A DNA stretch of 64,000 nucleotides from AC-32 sp963704005 (GCA_963704005.1 CAVPGJ010000004.1:186001-250000); one strand, 5' to 3'. Counted from the first letter of the stretch, positions 8,653 through 17,192 are shown. Program-made: numbers and translations. Notes: a model not told the origin generated them from the letters alone.

Positions 8653-10470
8653 TCAGGACGCCAGTGCTGCCGCCGGCTCCGCCGGCGCTGCGTCAAGCGC
8701 GAGCTCGTCCGCGAACGCGGACACGATCTCGGGGTCGAACTGCGTCCCGGCACAGCGGTCGAGCTCCGCGACCGCTTCGTCCACCGACACGCGGCGCCGG
8801 TAGACGCATTCCGAGGTCATCGCGTCGAACGCGTCGGCCACGAATATGATCCGCGCGCCCAGCGGGATCCGCTCCCCGAGCAGGCCGTCGGGATAGCCGC
8901 TTCCGTCCCAGCGCTCGTGGTGGTGCAGAACCCACTCGGCGACGGTCTCCACCCCGAGGCTCTCGAGCATGCGGAAGCCGATCTGTGGGTGGCGCTCGAG
9001 CACCATGCGCTCGGGCTCGGTCAGCGGGCCGGGCTTGCGTAGGAGCTCCTCGGGGATCGCGAGCTTGCCGAGATCGTGCAGGCTCGCCGCCAGGCGGGTG
9101 AGCTCGATCTCCTCATCAGCGAGGCCGAGCCGGCGCGCCGTCCGGGCAGCCAGATCGGCCACCCGCTCCGAGTGGCTGCCGCTGTACGCGTTGCGGGCGT
9201 CGACCGCGCGCGCGAGGCTTGCCGCCGCCCGGAACCGTGCCGCACGGTCGGGCCCGCTCGCGAGGCGCTTCAGCTCGGCGAGCTCGATCACGTCAGGCCG
9301 ATACGCCCGCACGCGGTTCTTGCCGTACTCCTTTGCCCAGTAAAGCGCGCTGTCGGCGAGCCGGATCAGCTCGTCGCGCTCGGCGGCGTGCTGCGGTGAG
9401 ATTGCGACGCCGGCGCTGACCGTCACCGGCCCGACCTGGTCGAGGTTGAGGGACCTGATCCGCTCGACGATGGAGGACGCGGCTGTGAGGGCTGCCGACT
9501 CGTCGAGGCCCGGTAACAGCAGCGCGAACTCGTCGCCTCCGAGCCGGAACGCCTCGCCGGTCTGGCGGAGACGCGTCGCCAGCTGGGAGAGCAGGCGGTC
9601 TCCAGCGGGATGCCCGAACCGGTCGTTGATCCGCTTGAAGTCGTCGACGTCGATGAGGCAGAGCGAGAGCGGCAGCCGGCGCTCGCGAGCCTGCGCAAGC
9701 TCGCGCTCGAGCCGCTCGTGGAAGTGGCGGTGGTTGCCGAGCCCGGTCAGGGGATCCGTCAGCGCCAGCCTCATCGCCCGGAGGGCCCGGACGATCGCGC
9801 GCTGGTAGAGCTGGATCGCGAGCAGCGGCCCGACGAGCGCGACGGAGAGGAACGGCGAGCGCTGCCAGAGCACGACGAGCATCAGCGCTGCCGACGCCAT
9901 CAGTGAGAACGGCACGATCGTCCAGCGCATGTTGGTGCGGGCGAGCGCAAACAGGGAGCGACGCGAGCTGACCGCCACGACGGCGGTGATCAGGATCAGG
10001 TTGACGGCGTACTGAGCCGAGGCCGCCGCGCCGACGCGGGCGAGCACGCCGCTTGCCCCTTCCGCGTCCCGAAGCGGCGCCGAGAGCGCTCCGGCCGCCG
10101 TCGCCGCGAGTGCCAGCACCGAGACGTTGTAGGCGATCCTGATTCGGGGCCGTTGCTCGAGCAGCTGGGTCACTGCCGGCGCCAGAAAGACGACCAGCAC
10201 CCCGGCGGCCCAGCCGAAGAGGACGATCGAGGCGACGCCGAAGACGAACGAGAGCGAGACGCCGCCGGTGTCGACGCCCTCGACCGGAACCGGGAAGCGG
10301 TCGGCGAGGGTCGAGGCGATCAGCAGCCCTGCGAGCCCGAAAAGCGTGCTCGCAGCGTGCGGCGTGACTGCGAAGGAGACAGTGGCCGCGATGGTGACGC
10401 CGAGGCCGGCCACGCACACAGGAAGAATGACGCCGAGCAGCCGCAGCGGCGGGAGGGCGCTCTTGTCCAC
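8653..10470 (-). CDS. Membrane GGDEF + HD-GYP cyclic di-GMP protein
   Basis: 605 residues. The N-terminal 225 residues contain about six to seven membrane segments, resembling a MASE-type sensor. GGDEF domain: RLGGDEFALLLPG, intact and therefore probably an active cyclase; no clear RxxD inhibitory site is seen before it. HD-GYP domain: HSERVADLAARTARRLGL, SLHDLGKLAIPEELL, and HHHERWDGSGYPDGLLGE, with all metal-binding His/Asp of a c-di-GMP phosphodiesterase. Having both a synthase and an HD-type hydrolase in one chain means the net direction must be controlled by the membrane domain. The gene starts 7 nt after the stop of the 34-residue membrane peptide, implying one mRNA. Confidence 0.9.
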   Translation of the reverse strand: MDKSALPPLRLLGVILPVCVAGLGVTIAATVSFAVTPHAASTLFGLAGLLIASTLADRFPVPVEGVDTGGVSLSFVFGVASIVLFGWAAGVLVVFLAPAVTQLLEQRPRIRIAYNVSVLALAATAAGALSAPLRDAEGASGVLARVGAAASAQYAVNLILITAVVAVSSRRSLFALARTNMRWTIVPFSLMASAALMLVVLWQRSPFLSVALVGPLLAIQLYQRAIVRALRAMRLALTDPLTGLGNHRHFHERLERELAQARERRLPLSLCLIDVDDFKRINDRFGHPAGDRLLSQLATRLRQTGEAFRLGGDEFALLLPGLDESAALTAASSIVERIRSLNLDQVGPVTVSAGVAISPQHAAERDELIRLADSALYWAKEYGKNRVRAYRPDVIELAELKRLASGPDRAARFRAAASLARAVDARNAYSGSHSERVADLAARTARRLGLADEEIELTRLAASLHDLGKLAIPEELLRKPGPLTEPERMVLERHPQIGFRMLESLGVETVAEWVLHHHERWDGSGYPDGLLGERIPLGARIIFVADAFDAMTSECVYRRRVSVDEAVAELDRCAGTQFDPEIVSAFADELALDAAPAEPAAALAS

Positions 10471-10477
10471 TCGCCCG

Positions 10478-10582
10478 CTACCAGTACAAGTTCAGGAGTT
10501 CCTCGATGCCCCCGCCCAGCGCGATCGCAATCGACGCGGCAACGAGGGCAAGCGCAACGAGGCGAGGGCGCCACTGCAACAT
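10478..10582 (-). CDS. 34-residue single-pass membrane peptide
   Basis: Reads MLQWRPRLVALALVAASIAI followed by a short tail ending in NLYW. One hydrophobic helix follows a basic N-terminus, so the peptide should sit in the membrane with its N-terminus inside. The start is well supported: GGGGAGG lies 6-7 nt upstream of ATG 10582, one of the best ribosome sites in the window. It ends 7 nt before the GGDEF/HD-GYP gene and is almost certainly co-transcribed. Function unknown; a small regulatory partner of the membrane sensor domain is a guess from position. Confidence 0.7.
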   Translation of the reverse strand: MLQWRPRLVALALVAASIAIALGGGIEELLNLYW

Positions 10583-10647
10583 CGTCAACCTCCCCAAGAC
10601 TCGAAACATGACTAGGCGATTCTCCAATCCGGGGCTTGCCAGAGGCA

Positions 10648-10663
10648 TCCCCCGGAAGGGGGA
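10648..10663 (-). terminator. Short GC hairpin after the NlpC/P60 gene
   Basis: A 16-nt sequence with CCCCC pairing GGGGG around GGAA lies 26 nt beyond the stop codon. No T-run follows, so this is at best an intrinsic terminator of the GC-rich type. Confidence 0.35.
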
Positions 10664-10688
10664 AGTCGTTGTCAGTCTGGTTTACGGT

Positions 10689-11756
10689 TTACGAGCCGGA
10701 AAGGCCGGCTTCGGCCAGCGGCCGCCGGCCCCAGGCGAATGACTGCCGGTACCAGCCGGTCATCGACACGACGGCGACGCCCTGGCCGGAGGAGTGGATC
10801 ATCCAGCCGTTGCCAAGGTAGATGCCGGTGTGCCCGACCTCGCCCGGCGTCGACTTCGGCCCCTTTGAGCCGAAGAAGACCACGTCGCCGGGGGCGAGCT
10901 TGGCGAAGGCGATCCGCTTCGACCGGGGCACCTCGCCGCTCATCTGGTAGGTCGTGCGGCCCTTGATCGTTGTGTTCAAAGCGGCGCCGCCCGGATATTT
11001 CTGCAGCTTGTAGACGCGCCAGACGAAGCCCGAGCAGTCGAAGCCGCCGAGCGCCTTGACCCCGAACGGTGCCTCGGCGTGCTCGCTCGTGCCGCCCCAG
11101 ACGTACGGGTAGCCGATGAAGTGGACCGCTGTGTTCAGCACGCGGAGCTGCCACCCGCTCAGCGTGGGGAGCGTGAAGGTGGCGACGGCATCCTCGACGT
11201 ATTGCTGCTCCCAGCCCTGAAACTGGAGGATCTTCGCGACGGAGTAGGCGGTCTCGGCGCGGGTGACCGGGGTCGACGGAAGCAGCTCGAGATCGTCGTC
11301 CTTGGCGGGGTGGTTGGTGCGAAGGCCGAGCAGGCGCGCGACGGTCTCGGTGCCGAAGCGGGCCGGAGCGGCGAGGCCCGCAGCCCGCGCTCCCGTTACG
11401 AACGCCGCGGCTGCGTCAGAGAGGTGGATCGCGCTCACCAGTCGCGCGTCGAGCTTCGACAGCGTCACCGGTGCGGTCGGGTCGGCCGGCGTCTGTGGCG
11501 CCTGCTCGGTCAGCGCGGCCACGAGCGTCGCCAGCTCGCCCTGGGTGAGGGCGTCGGCCGGGCGGAATTTGGCAACGCTCTTTGCCATCAGCCCGTGCGC
11601 GACGACGACGCGGATCTGGGGCTGGGCCCAGGACTTGGGCGGCGCGCTCGTGTGGGAGGCGGCCTTTCCGAAGGTGCCGCCGGCGAGATTGGCGGCACCG
11701 GCGGCGGGCGCGGCGAGGAGCGCGCAGCAGGCGGCTACTGCGAGTGGGCGGCTCAT
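10689..11756 (-). CDS. Secreted NlpC/P60 peptidoglycan endopeptidase with SLH-like region
   Basis: 355 residues. A signal peptide (MSRPLAVAACCALLAAPAAGA) is followed by about 190 residues containing SLH-like segments (VVVAHGLMAKSVAKFRPADALTQGELATLV; LPSTPVTRAETAYSVAKIL) that could hold it to the envelope. The C-terminal NlpC/P60 domain has the catalytic cysteine in GGFDCSGFVWRVY and histidine in VGHTGIYLGNG, with a further histidine in MIHSS. It cleaves stem peptides of peptidoglycan, usually gamma-D-Glu to diamino acid bonds, during growth or division. Confidence 0.88.
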   Translation of the reverse strand: MSRPLAVAACCALLAAPAAGAANLAGGTFGKAASHTSAPPKSWAQPQIRVVVAHGLMAKSVAKFRPADALTQGELATLVAALTEQAPQTPADPTAPVTLSKLDARLVSAIHLSDAAAAFVTGARAAGLAAPARFGTETVARLLGLRTNHPAKDDDLELLPSTPVTRAETAYSVAKILQFQGWEQQYVEDAVATFTLPTLSGWQLRVLNTAVHFIGYPYVWGGTSEHAEAPFGVKALGGFDCSGFVWRVYKLQKYPGGAALNTTIKGRTTYQMSGEVPRSKRIAFAKLAPGDVVFFGSKGPKSTPGEVGHTGIYLGNGWMIHSSGQGVAVVSMTGWYRQSFAWGRRPLAEAGLSGS

Positions 11757-11913
11757 CGCTACCCGTATCGTCCTGAGCCCCGATGCGCTTTAGCGGCCAT
11801 CCGGATAGACAGGCACAGGGCGCTGCGGTCCAAGATGCTGCGTTGACGGCCGCAGGGGCGAAGCCGGGCGGCCTCCTTGCCCGGCGCCACCAAGTCGGCG
11901 CCTCAGCGTCGCA

Positions 11914-11919
11914 TAGGCT
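11914..11919 (+). promoter_or_regulatory. -10 box TAGGCT before the small carboxylase-like gene
   Basis: TAGGCT ends 7 nt before GTG 11927; leaderless arrangement. Confidence 0.4.
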
Positions 11920-11926
11920 GGGGCCC

Positions 11927-12085
11927 GTGGAGCGCGAGATCACGCCTGAACCGAGCCCGGAGGAGCGTGCGGCGATTCTCGCTGCGTTGGAGGACCAGGA
12001 CGCGGACGAGGGCGCGCCGCCTGCCTACCGCAGCGCCTGGCGCCGTGAGGGAATTCTCGAGAGCGTCGAGGACGAGGACGGCTAG
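11927..12085 (+). CDS. Small acidic protein, probable acyl-CoA carboxylase epsilon subunit
   Basis: 52 residues: VEREITPEPSPEERAAILAA, then an acidic stretch, then APPAYRSAWRREGILESVED. The P-x-PEE-x-AAILAAL helix and the C-terminal SAW motif resemble AccE/PccE peptides that strengthen the alpha-beta carboxylase complex in actinobacteria. It lies between the beta (6000) and alpha (12699) genes, supporting that role. The family is weakly conserved, so the assignment is tentative. GTG 11927 is preferred to far upstream codons because TAGGCT precedes it and the upstream residues look non-coding. Confidence 0.6.
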   Translation: MEREITPEPSPEERAAILAALEDQDADEGAPPAYRSAWRREGILESVEDEDG

Positions 12086-12141
12086 GAAAGCTTGGCGGAA
12101 CCTCGCCGACTGCACAGACTAGGTTTCGTCAAGGCCTCCTA
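12083..12141. terminator. Inverted-repeat convergent terminator element, copy 2
   Basis: Occupies exactly the gap between the epsilon-like gene stop (12083-12085) and the pgsA stop on the minus strand (12139-12141), sharing both stop codons. It matches copy 1 (7563-7623) over its length, including GCTTGG, GAACCTCG, CACAGAC and AGGTTTCGTCAAG. Confidence 0.75.
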
Positions 12142-12678
12142 GGCGGGGCGCCCGCGGAGGAGCCCCGGCGCGACGCGCGCGTAGTCCAGCCCCGAGAGCC
12201 AGGTCAGCACGAGCGCGACGAGCAGTGCCCACCAGGCGACGCGCGTGTCCCACGCGCCCGCCGCGGCGAACCCGCCGATGGCAGCGGCGGTGGCCTGAGA
12301 CCACGTCTTGAGCTTGCCGAGGTCGCGCGCGTGCATGACCACTCCGCGTTCGAGCGCCGCAAGCCGCAGGCCTGAGACGAGGAACTCGCGGGCGACGATC
12401 GCGGCGACCATCCAGCCGGGAAAGACGTCCTGGTCGATCAGCACGATCAGGACGGTCAGCACGAGCAGCTTGTCCGCCACCGGGTCGAGCAGCGAGCCGA
12501 GTGCGGAGGAGCGGCCATGGCGCCGGGCGACCCTGCCGTCGAACCAGTCCGTCGACATCGCTGCGATGAACGCGCCCGTCGCCCACCAGTTGTGGTTGGG
12601 GAAGTTCCAGACGTAGAGGACGACGACGAGCGGCACGGCAGCGGCCCGGGCAAGCGTGAGCTGGTCGGCCAGGCTCAT
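12139..12678 (-). CDS. pgsA: CDP-diacylglycerol-glycerol-3-phosphate 3-phosphatidyltransferase family (PgsA)
   Basis: Makes phosphatidylglycerol phosphate, first step to phosphatidylglycerol and cardiolipin, at the inner face of the membrane. The CDP-alcohol phosphotransferase signature is complete: D-W-F-DG-R-V-AR, then eight residues, G, three residues, D, three residues, D (DWFDGRVARRHGRSSALGSLLDPVADK). Several membrane helices; 179 residues is the normal length. ATG 12678 is only 20 bp from the divergent alpha carboxylase start; TATTCT lies 8 nt upstream on its own strand. An MprF-like protein at 30993-32922 would use the phosphatidylglycerol made by this pathway. Other CDP-alcohol transferases share the motif, so specificity is inferred. 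Confidence 0.85.
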   Translation of the reverse strand: MSLADQLTLARAAAVPLVVVLYVWNFPNHNWWATGAFIAAMSTDWFDGRVARRHGRSSALGSLLDPVADKLLVLTVLIVLIDQDVFPGWMVAAIVAREFLVSGLRLAALERGVVMHARDLGKLKTWSQATAAAIGGFAAAGAWDTRVAWWALLVALVLTWLSGLDYARVAPGLLRGRPA

Positions 12679-12686
12679 GCGCAGGG

Positions 12687-12692
12687 AGAATA
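12687..12692 (-). promoter_or_regulatory. -10 box TATTCT, pgsA leaderless promoter
   Basis: TATTCT on the minus strand ends 8 nt before the pgsA ATG. It overlaps the ribosome-binding stretch CAGGGAGAA of the divergent carboxylase gene, so the two starts share 20 bp. Confidence 0.5.
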
Positions 12693-12698
12693 CGGGCC

Positions 12699-14477
12699 AT
12701 GGCGCCCTTCTCGAAAGTTCTGGTGGCCAACCGCGGCGAGATTGCCGTGCGCATTTTTCGCACGCTACGCGAGCTCGGGATCGGCACGGTCGCCGTCTAC
12801 TCAGAGGTCGACCGAGGCTCGCTGCACGTCGCGGCCGCCGACGAGGCGTATCTGATCGGGCCGGGGCCCGCAGCCGAGAGTTACCTCGATCCGGACCGCA
12901 TTCTCGAGGCGGCAACCCGCGCCGGCGCGGAAGCGGTCCACCCCGGATACGGTTTCCTGGCCGAGAACGCGGGTTTTGCCCGGGCCGTCTCCCGTGCGGG
13001 CCTCGTCTGGATCGGGCCCCCCGCGGACGCGATCGAGACGATGGGCTCGAAGACGGCCGCGCGCCGGCAGATGCTGGCTGCAGGAGTGCCGGTGGTGCCC
13101 GGGACGACCGAGCCCGTCACCTCCGCCGGCGAAGTCGCCCGTCTCGGCGAGGAGCTCGGCTGGCCACTCGCGATCAAGGCCGCCGCGGGCGGAGGAGGCA
13201 AGGGGTTCCGGGTCGTAAGCGAGGCAGGTGAGGCCGAGCGAGCCTTCGAGTCGGCGAGGCGCGAGGGCGAGGCGTACTTCTCGGACCCGACGGTGTATGT
13301 CGAGCGCTATCTCGAAGACCCGCGCCACGTGGAGGTCCAGGTGCTCGCGGATGCCCACGGCAACGTGATCCACCTCGGCGAACGGGACTGCACGATCCAG
13401 CGCCGGCACCAGAAACTCGTCGAGGAGACACCGTCGCCCGCGGTCGGCGAGGAGCTGCGCGAGCGGATCGGCGAGATCGCCGTCGAGGCCGCCCGCGCCG
13501 TCCGCTACCGGAGCGCCGGGACGATCGAAGGACTGCTCTCCCGCGAAGGCGAGTACTTCTTCCTGGAGATGAACACCCGTATCCAGGTGGAGCACACCGT
13601 CACCGAGATGGCCACGGGCCTCGATCTCGTTCGCGAGCAGGTTCTGATCGCGGCCGGAGAGCCGCTATGGCTGCGCCAGGAGGACGTCCGGCTGACCGGG
13701 CACGCACTTGAGTGCCGGATCAACGCCGAGGACCCGTCCAAGGGCTTTCTGCCCAGCCCCGGGCGGATCACGAGCTACCGCGAGCCGGGGGGACCGGGGG
13801 TGAGGGTCGACTCCGGGGTTGCCGCGGGCTCGGAGGTCCAGGCGCTCTACGACCCGCTGGTCGCGAAGTTGATCGTCCACGGCGTCGACCGCGAGCACGC
13901 ACGCCGTCGGATGCTTCGCGCCCTCGGCGAGTACGAGATCGGCGGGATCACGACGCTGCTCGGCTTCCACCGCGCCCTGCTCGAGCACCCGTGCTTCGTC
14001 GCGGGCGAAACCTGCCACGGGGTCGTCGAGTCCGACGAGCTCGCGCAGCAGGCCAAGGGCCTTGAGAATACGTTGTCTCATATGAAAACAAGCGTACCCG
14101 CGACGTCGGACGGCAGGCTTCGCGAGCGGATCTCGACCGTCGAGCTCGATGGTCGCCGCTTCGAGGTCACGACACTCGTTCCCGAGCCGGCCTACGCCGA
14201 GCTCGCCCGCCGCCGCCGCGAGCGCAGCGCCGCCACCGGGCGCGGCGCCGCGAAGGACGCGGTCACGACGCCGATGCAGGGCACCGTCCTCGCGGTCGAG
14301 GTGAGCGAGGGCGACGAGGTTCACGCCGGCCAGGTGATCTGCATCGTCGCCGCAATGAAGATGGAGAACGAGATCACCGCGCCGCGCGACGGTATGGTCA
14401 CCGAGCTCTCCGTCGGGCCCGGCCAGCCGGTCACGACGGGCCAGGTCGTCTGCGTCATCGCCCAGGACGGCGATTGA
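12699..14477 (+). CDS. accA3: Acetyl/propionyl-CoA carboxylase alpha subunit (biotin carboxylase + biotin carrier)
   Basis: 592 residues. Biotin carboxylase domain: N-terminal KVLVANRGEIAVRIFRTLRELG, ATP-grasp loop AAAGGGGKGFR, EMNTRIQVEHTVTE and the C-terminal barrel to about residue 450. A linker leads to the biotinyl domain with the acceptor lysine in AAMKMEN (Lys554). It carboxylates its own biotin with bicarbonate and ATP, then passes the carboxyl group to the beta subunit encoded at 6000-7565. The fused BC-BCCP layout is the actinobacterial AccA3/PccA form. ATG 12699 has a CAGGGAGAA site 8-10 nt upstream. Confidence 0.93.
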   Translation: MAPFSKVLVANRGEIAVRIFRTLRELGIGTVAVYSEVDRGSLHVAAADEAYLIGPGPAAESYLDPDRILEAATRAGAEAVHPGYGFLAENAGFARAVSRAGLVWIGPPADAIETMGSKTAARRQMLAAGVPVVPGTTEPVTSAGEVARLGEELGWPLAIKAAAGGGGKGFRVVSEAGEAERAFESARREGEAYFSDPTVYVERYLEDPRHVEVQVLADAHGNVIHLGERDCTIQRRHQKLVEETPSPAVGEELRERIGEIAVEAARAVRYRSAGTIEGLLSREGEYFFLEMNTRIQVEHTVTEMATGLDLVREQVLIAAGEPLWLRQEDVRLTGHALECRINAEDPSKGFLPSPGRITSYREPGGPGVRVDSGVAAGSEVQALYDPLVAKLIVHGVDREHARRRMLRALGEYEIGGITTLLGFHRALLEHPCFVAGETCHGVVESDELAQQAKGLENTLSHMKTSVPATSDGRLRERISTVELDGRRFEVTTLVPEPAYAELARRRRERSAATGRGAAKDAVTTPMQGTVLAVEVSEGDEVHAGQVICIVAAMKMENEITAPRDGMVTELSVGPGQPVTTGQVVCVIAQDGD

Positions 14478-14506
14478 GCCGGTCGCTCCACCCGACCGCG
14501 CCTCGC

Positions 14507-14512
14507 TAGAGT
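14507..14512 (+). promoter_or_regulatory. -10 box TAGAGT before sucC
   Basis: TAGAGT ends 9 nt before the sucC ATG, with no ribosome site; probable leaderless promoter of the sucC-methyltransferase-sucD operon. Confidence 0.5.
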
Positions 14513-14521
14513 CCGCGCCCG

Positions 14522-15664
14522 ATGGACCTCTACGAGTACCAGGGCAAGGAGCTGTTCAAGCGCTTCGGGATCCCCGTCTCCGAGGGCCGGCTGGCGACGA
14601 CCCCGGCGGAGGCCGGCGCCGCTGCCGAGGAGATCGGCGGCCAGGTGGTCGTCAAGGCGCAGGTGCTGACCGGCGGCCGCGGGAAGGCCGGCGGTGTCAG
14701 GCTCGCCGACGACCCCGACGACGCCCAGCGGAAGGCCGAGGAGATCCTCGGGCTCGACATCAACGGCCATGTCGTCCGCAAGCTCTGGATCGAGAGCGCG
14801 TCGGAGATCGCGAAGGAGTACTACCTCTCCGTCACCTTCGACCGCGGCGCCAAGCAGGTGCTCTTCATGCTCACGACCGAGGGCGGAGTCGAGATCGAGG
14901 AGGTCGCGGCCACCAAGCCGGAGGCGCTGGCGCGGCTGCACGTCGACCCGCTCGAGGGCTTCCAGCCCTACCAGGCGCGGCGCCTGATCTACGGCGCCGG
15001 AATCGCCGATCCCGAGGAGCAGAAGCAGATCGCCAAGATCGTCGAGCAGCTCCACCGCTGCTTCGTGGAGTCCGACGCGATGCTCTGCGAGATCAACCCG
15101 TTGATCGTCACGCCCGAGGGTGAGGTCCGCGCCCTCGACTCGAAGTTCACCGTCGACGACAACGCGCTCTACAAGCATCCCGACATCGAGGAGATGCGCG
15201 ACCCCGAGGCCTACCCGCCCGAGGAGCGCGCCGCGCGCGAGAAGGGCGTCACCTACGTCAAGCTCGACGGAGAGGTCGGGATCCTCGGCAACGGCGCCGG
15301 GCTCGTGATGTCCACGCTGGACGTGATCGCCCTCGTCGGCGGCCGCCCGGCCAACTTCTGCGACCTCGGCGGCGGCGGCGACGCGCAGGGCGTGGTCGAC
15401 GCGCTCGAGGTGATCACGGCCGACTCACAGGTGCGCTCGATCCTGTTCAACATCTTCGCCGGGATCACGCGCTGCGATGTGGTGGCGCAGGGGATCCTGG
15501 AGGCGCTGTCGCAGATCGAGATCGAGCAGCCCATCGTCGTCCGCTTCGACGGCACGAACGCCGAGGAGGGGCGCGAGCTCCTGGCCGAGGCGGCGCCGCC
15601 GAACCTGCACGTCGAGCCGACGATGCTCGACGCAGCCCGCCGTGCAGTGGAGCTTGCGGCATGA
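14522..15664 (+). CDS. sucC: Succinyl-CoA synthetase beta subunit
   Basis: 380 residues. Starts with the typical MDLYEYQGKELFKRFGIPVSEG; the ATP-grasp domain has KAQVLTGGRGKAGGVRLA, and the C-terminal CoA-ligase domain has GNGAGLVMSTLDVIA and FNIFAGITRCDVVAQGI. It converts succinyl-CoA to succinate with nucleotide triphosphate formation, as an alpha-beta complex with SucD. The stop overlaps the next gene by 4 bp (ATGA). The alpha subunit is not next but one gene further on, which is unusual. Confidence 0.96.
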   Translation: MDLYEYQGKELFKRFGIPVSEGRLATTPAEAGAAAEEIGGQVVVKAQVLTGGRGKAGGVRLADDPDDAQRKAEEILGLDINGHVVRKLWIESASEIAKEYYLSVTFDRGAKQVLFMLTTEGGVEIEEVAATKPEALARLHVDPLEGFQPYQARRLIYGAGIADPEEQKQIAKIVEQLHRCFVESDAMLCEINPLIVTPEGEVRALDSKFTVDDNALYKHPDIEEMRDPEAYPPEERAAREKGVTYVKLDGEVGILGNGAGLVMSTLDVIALVGGRPANFCDLGGGGDAQGVVDALEVITADSQVRSILFNIFAGITRCDVVAQGILEALSQIEIEQPIVVRFDGTNAEEGRELLAEAAPPNLHVEPTMLDAARRAVELAA

Positions 15665-16314
15665 CGACGTGGTCGGACCGCGCCGAGGCCTACCGCCGGA
15701 GCCCGACGCACCGCGAGGGGCCCGACCTCGAGCTGGTCGTGGAGTGGTGCGATCCGGGCGAGGGCGTCCAGGCCCTGGACGTCGCCACAGGCGGGGGCCA
15801 CGTGGCGCGGCGGCTGCGCGAAGAGGGCTGCAACGTCGTGACGCTCGATCCGTCGCCGGGAATGCAGGCCGATGTGCTTGCCGGCGCGGAGTCGATTCCG
15901 TTCGAGGACGGCTCCTTCGACGTCGTCGTCTCGCGGATCGCGCCGCACCACTTCGAGGACGTCGCCGCGGCGCTGGCCGAGATGGCGCGCGTCAGCAACC
16001 GGCTCGTCGTGATCGAGGACACGCTTTTCTCCAGCGCCCGCCATGAGCAGGCCGAGAAGCTCCGCGACCCCACGCACGTCCGCAACTACACCGAGGACGA
16101 GTGGCGTTCGTTCCTGGCCGGCGCCGGGCTCGAGGTCGAGCGGGTCGAGTACTTCGAGAAGACCCACCCGCTCGAGGACTGGCTCGCCCGCACCGGCTGC
16201 GATGGCGCCGACGCGGTGCGCGTCCGCGAGCTCCTGGCCGACCGGATGACCGACGACGGGTCGGCCTGGATCGACACCAAGATCATCCTTCGCTCTCGGA
16301 AGGCGGGGTTGTAG
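15661..16314 (+). CDS. UbiE-like SAM methyltransferase between sucC and sucD
   Basis: 217 residues. Motif I ALDVATGGGHVARRL, the post-I acidic residue VVTLDPSPGM, and the MOTIF II region DGSFDVVVSRIAPHHFEDV identify a class I methyltransferase of the Methyltransf_11 type. The start overlaps the sucC stop by 4 bp and its stop overlaps the sucD GTG by 1 bp (TAGTG), so translation of all three is coupled. This intrusion into the sucCD pair is not the usual order; the substrate is unknown. A link to succinyl-CoA synthetase could be only through shared expression. Confidence 0.83.
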   Translation: MTTWSDRAEAYRRSPTHREGPDLELVVEWCDPGEGVQALDVATGGGHVARRLREEGCNVVTLDPSPGMQADVLAGAESIPFEDGSFDVVVSRIAPHHFEDVAAALAEMARVSNRLVVIEDTLFSSARHEQAEKLRDPTHVRNYTEDEWRSFLAGAGLEVERVEYFEKTHPLEDWLARTGCDGADAVRVRELLADRMTDDGSAWIDTKIILRSRKAGL

Positions 16315-17192
16315 TGGCGATCATCGTCGACCGCGACACGCGCCTCGTCGTCCAGGGCCTGACCGGACGCGAGGGCCGCTTCCACGGCCTGCGCAACCGC
16401 GACTACGGCACCAACCTCGTTGCCGGCGTAACCCCCGGCAAGGGCGGCCAGGACGCGGACGGCGTGCCGATTTTCGACACGGTCGCCGAGGCGGTGGCCG
16501 AGACCGAGGCGAACACGACGATGGTCTTCGTCCCCGCGCGCTTCGCGGCCGACGCGATCTACGAGGCCGTCGACGCCGGCATCAGTACGGTGATCTGCAT
16601 CGCCGAGGGCCTACCCGCGCACGAGATGCTCCGGATCTACACCTACATCCGCCCGCGCGGGATCACGATGCTCGGGCCGAACTGCCCGGGCGCCCTCTCT
16701 CCCGGGAAGGCCAACGTCGGGATCATCCCGGCCGAGATCTTCCGCGAGGGAGCTGTCGGCGTCGTCTCGCGCTCCGGCACGCTGACCTACCAGATCGGCC
16801 ACGAGTTGACGCAGCGTGGGCTCGGCAACTCGACGATCGCGGGGATCGGCGGCGATCCTGTCGTCGGATCGTCGTTCATCGACATCCTCGAGCGCTTCGA
16901 GTCCGACGACGAGACCGAGCTGATCGTGCTCGTCGGCGAGATCGGCGGCGACGAGGAGGAGAAGGCCGCCTCTTACATCGAGGCGAGCGTGACCAAGCCG
17001 GTGATCGCGTACATCGCCGGCTTCACCGCGCCGCCGGGCAAGACGATGGGCCACGCCGGCGCGATCATCTCCGGCTCGTCGGGCACCGCGCAGGCGAAGA
17101 AGGAGGCGCTCGAGGCCCGCGGCGTCCAGGTCGGCACCACGCCGACCGAGGTCGCCGACCTCGCCGCCTCGACCGCCGGCGCCCGCGCCTAA
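16314..17192 (+). CDS. sucD: Succinyl-CoA synthetase alpha subunit
   Basis: 292 residues. CoA-binding Rossmann domain (TRLVVQGLTGREGRFH, GVTPGKGGQ), TMLGPNCPGALSPGKANVGIIP, and the phosphohistidine segment GKTMGHAGAIISGSSGTA. Pairs with SucC in the TCA cycle. GTG 16314 overlaps the preceding stop and gives the expected N-terminus VAIIVDRDTRLVVQG; the frame is open further upstream inside the methyltransferase gene but has no family match. Confidence 0.95.
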   Translation: MAIIVDRDTRLVVQGLTGREGRFHGLRNRDYGTNLVAGVTPGKGGQDADGVPIFDTVAEAVAETEANTTMVFVPARFAADAIYEAVDAGISTVICIAEGLPAHEMLRIYTYIRPRGITMLGPNCPGALSPGKANVGIIPAEIFREGAVGVVSRSGTLTYQIGHELTQRGLGNSTIAGIGGDPVVGSSFIDILERFESDDETELIVLVGEIGGDEEEKAASYIEASVTKPVIAYIAGFTAPPGKTMGHAGAIISGSSGTAQAKKEALEARGVQVGTTPTEVADLAASTAGARA

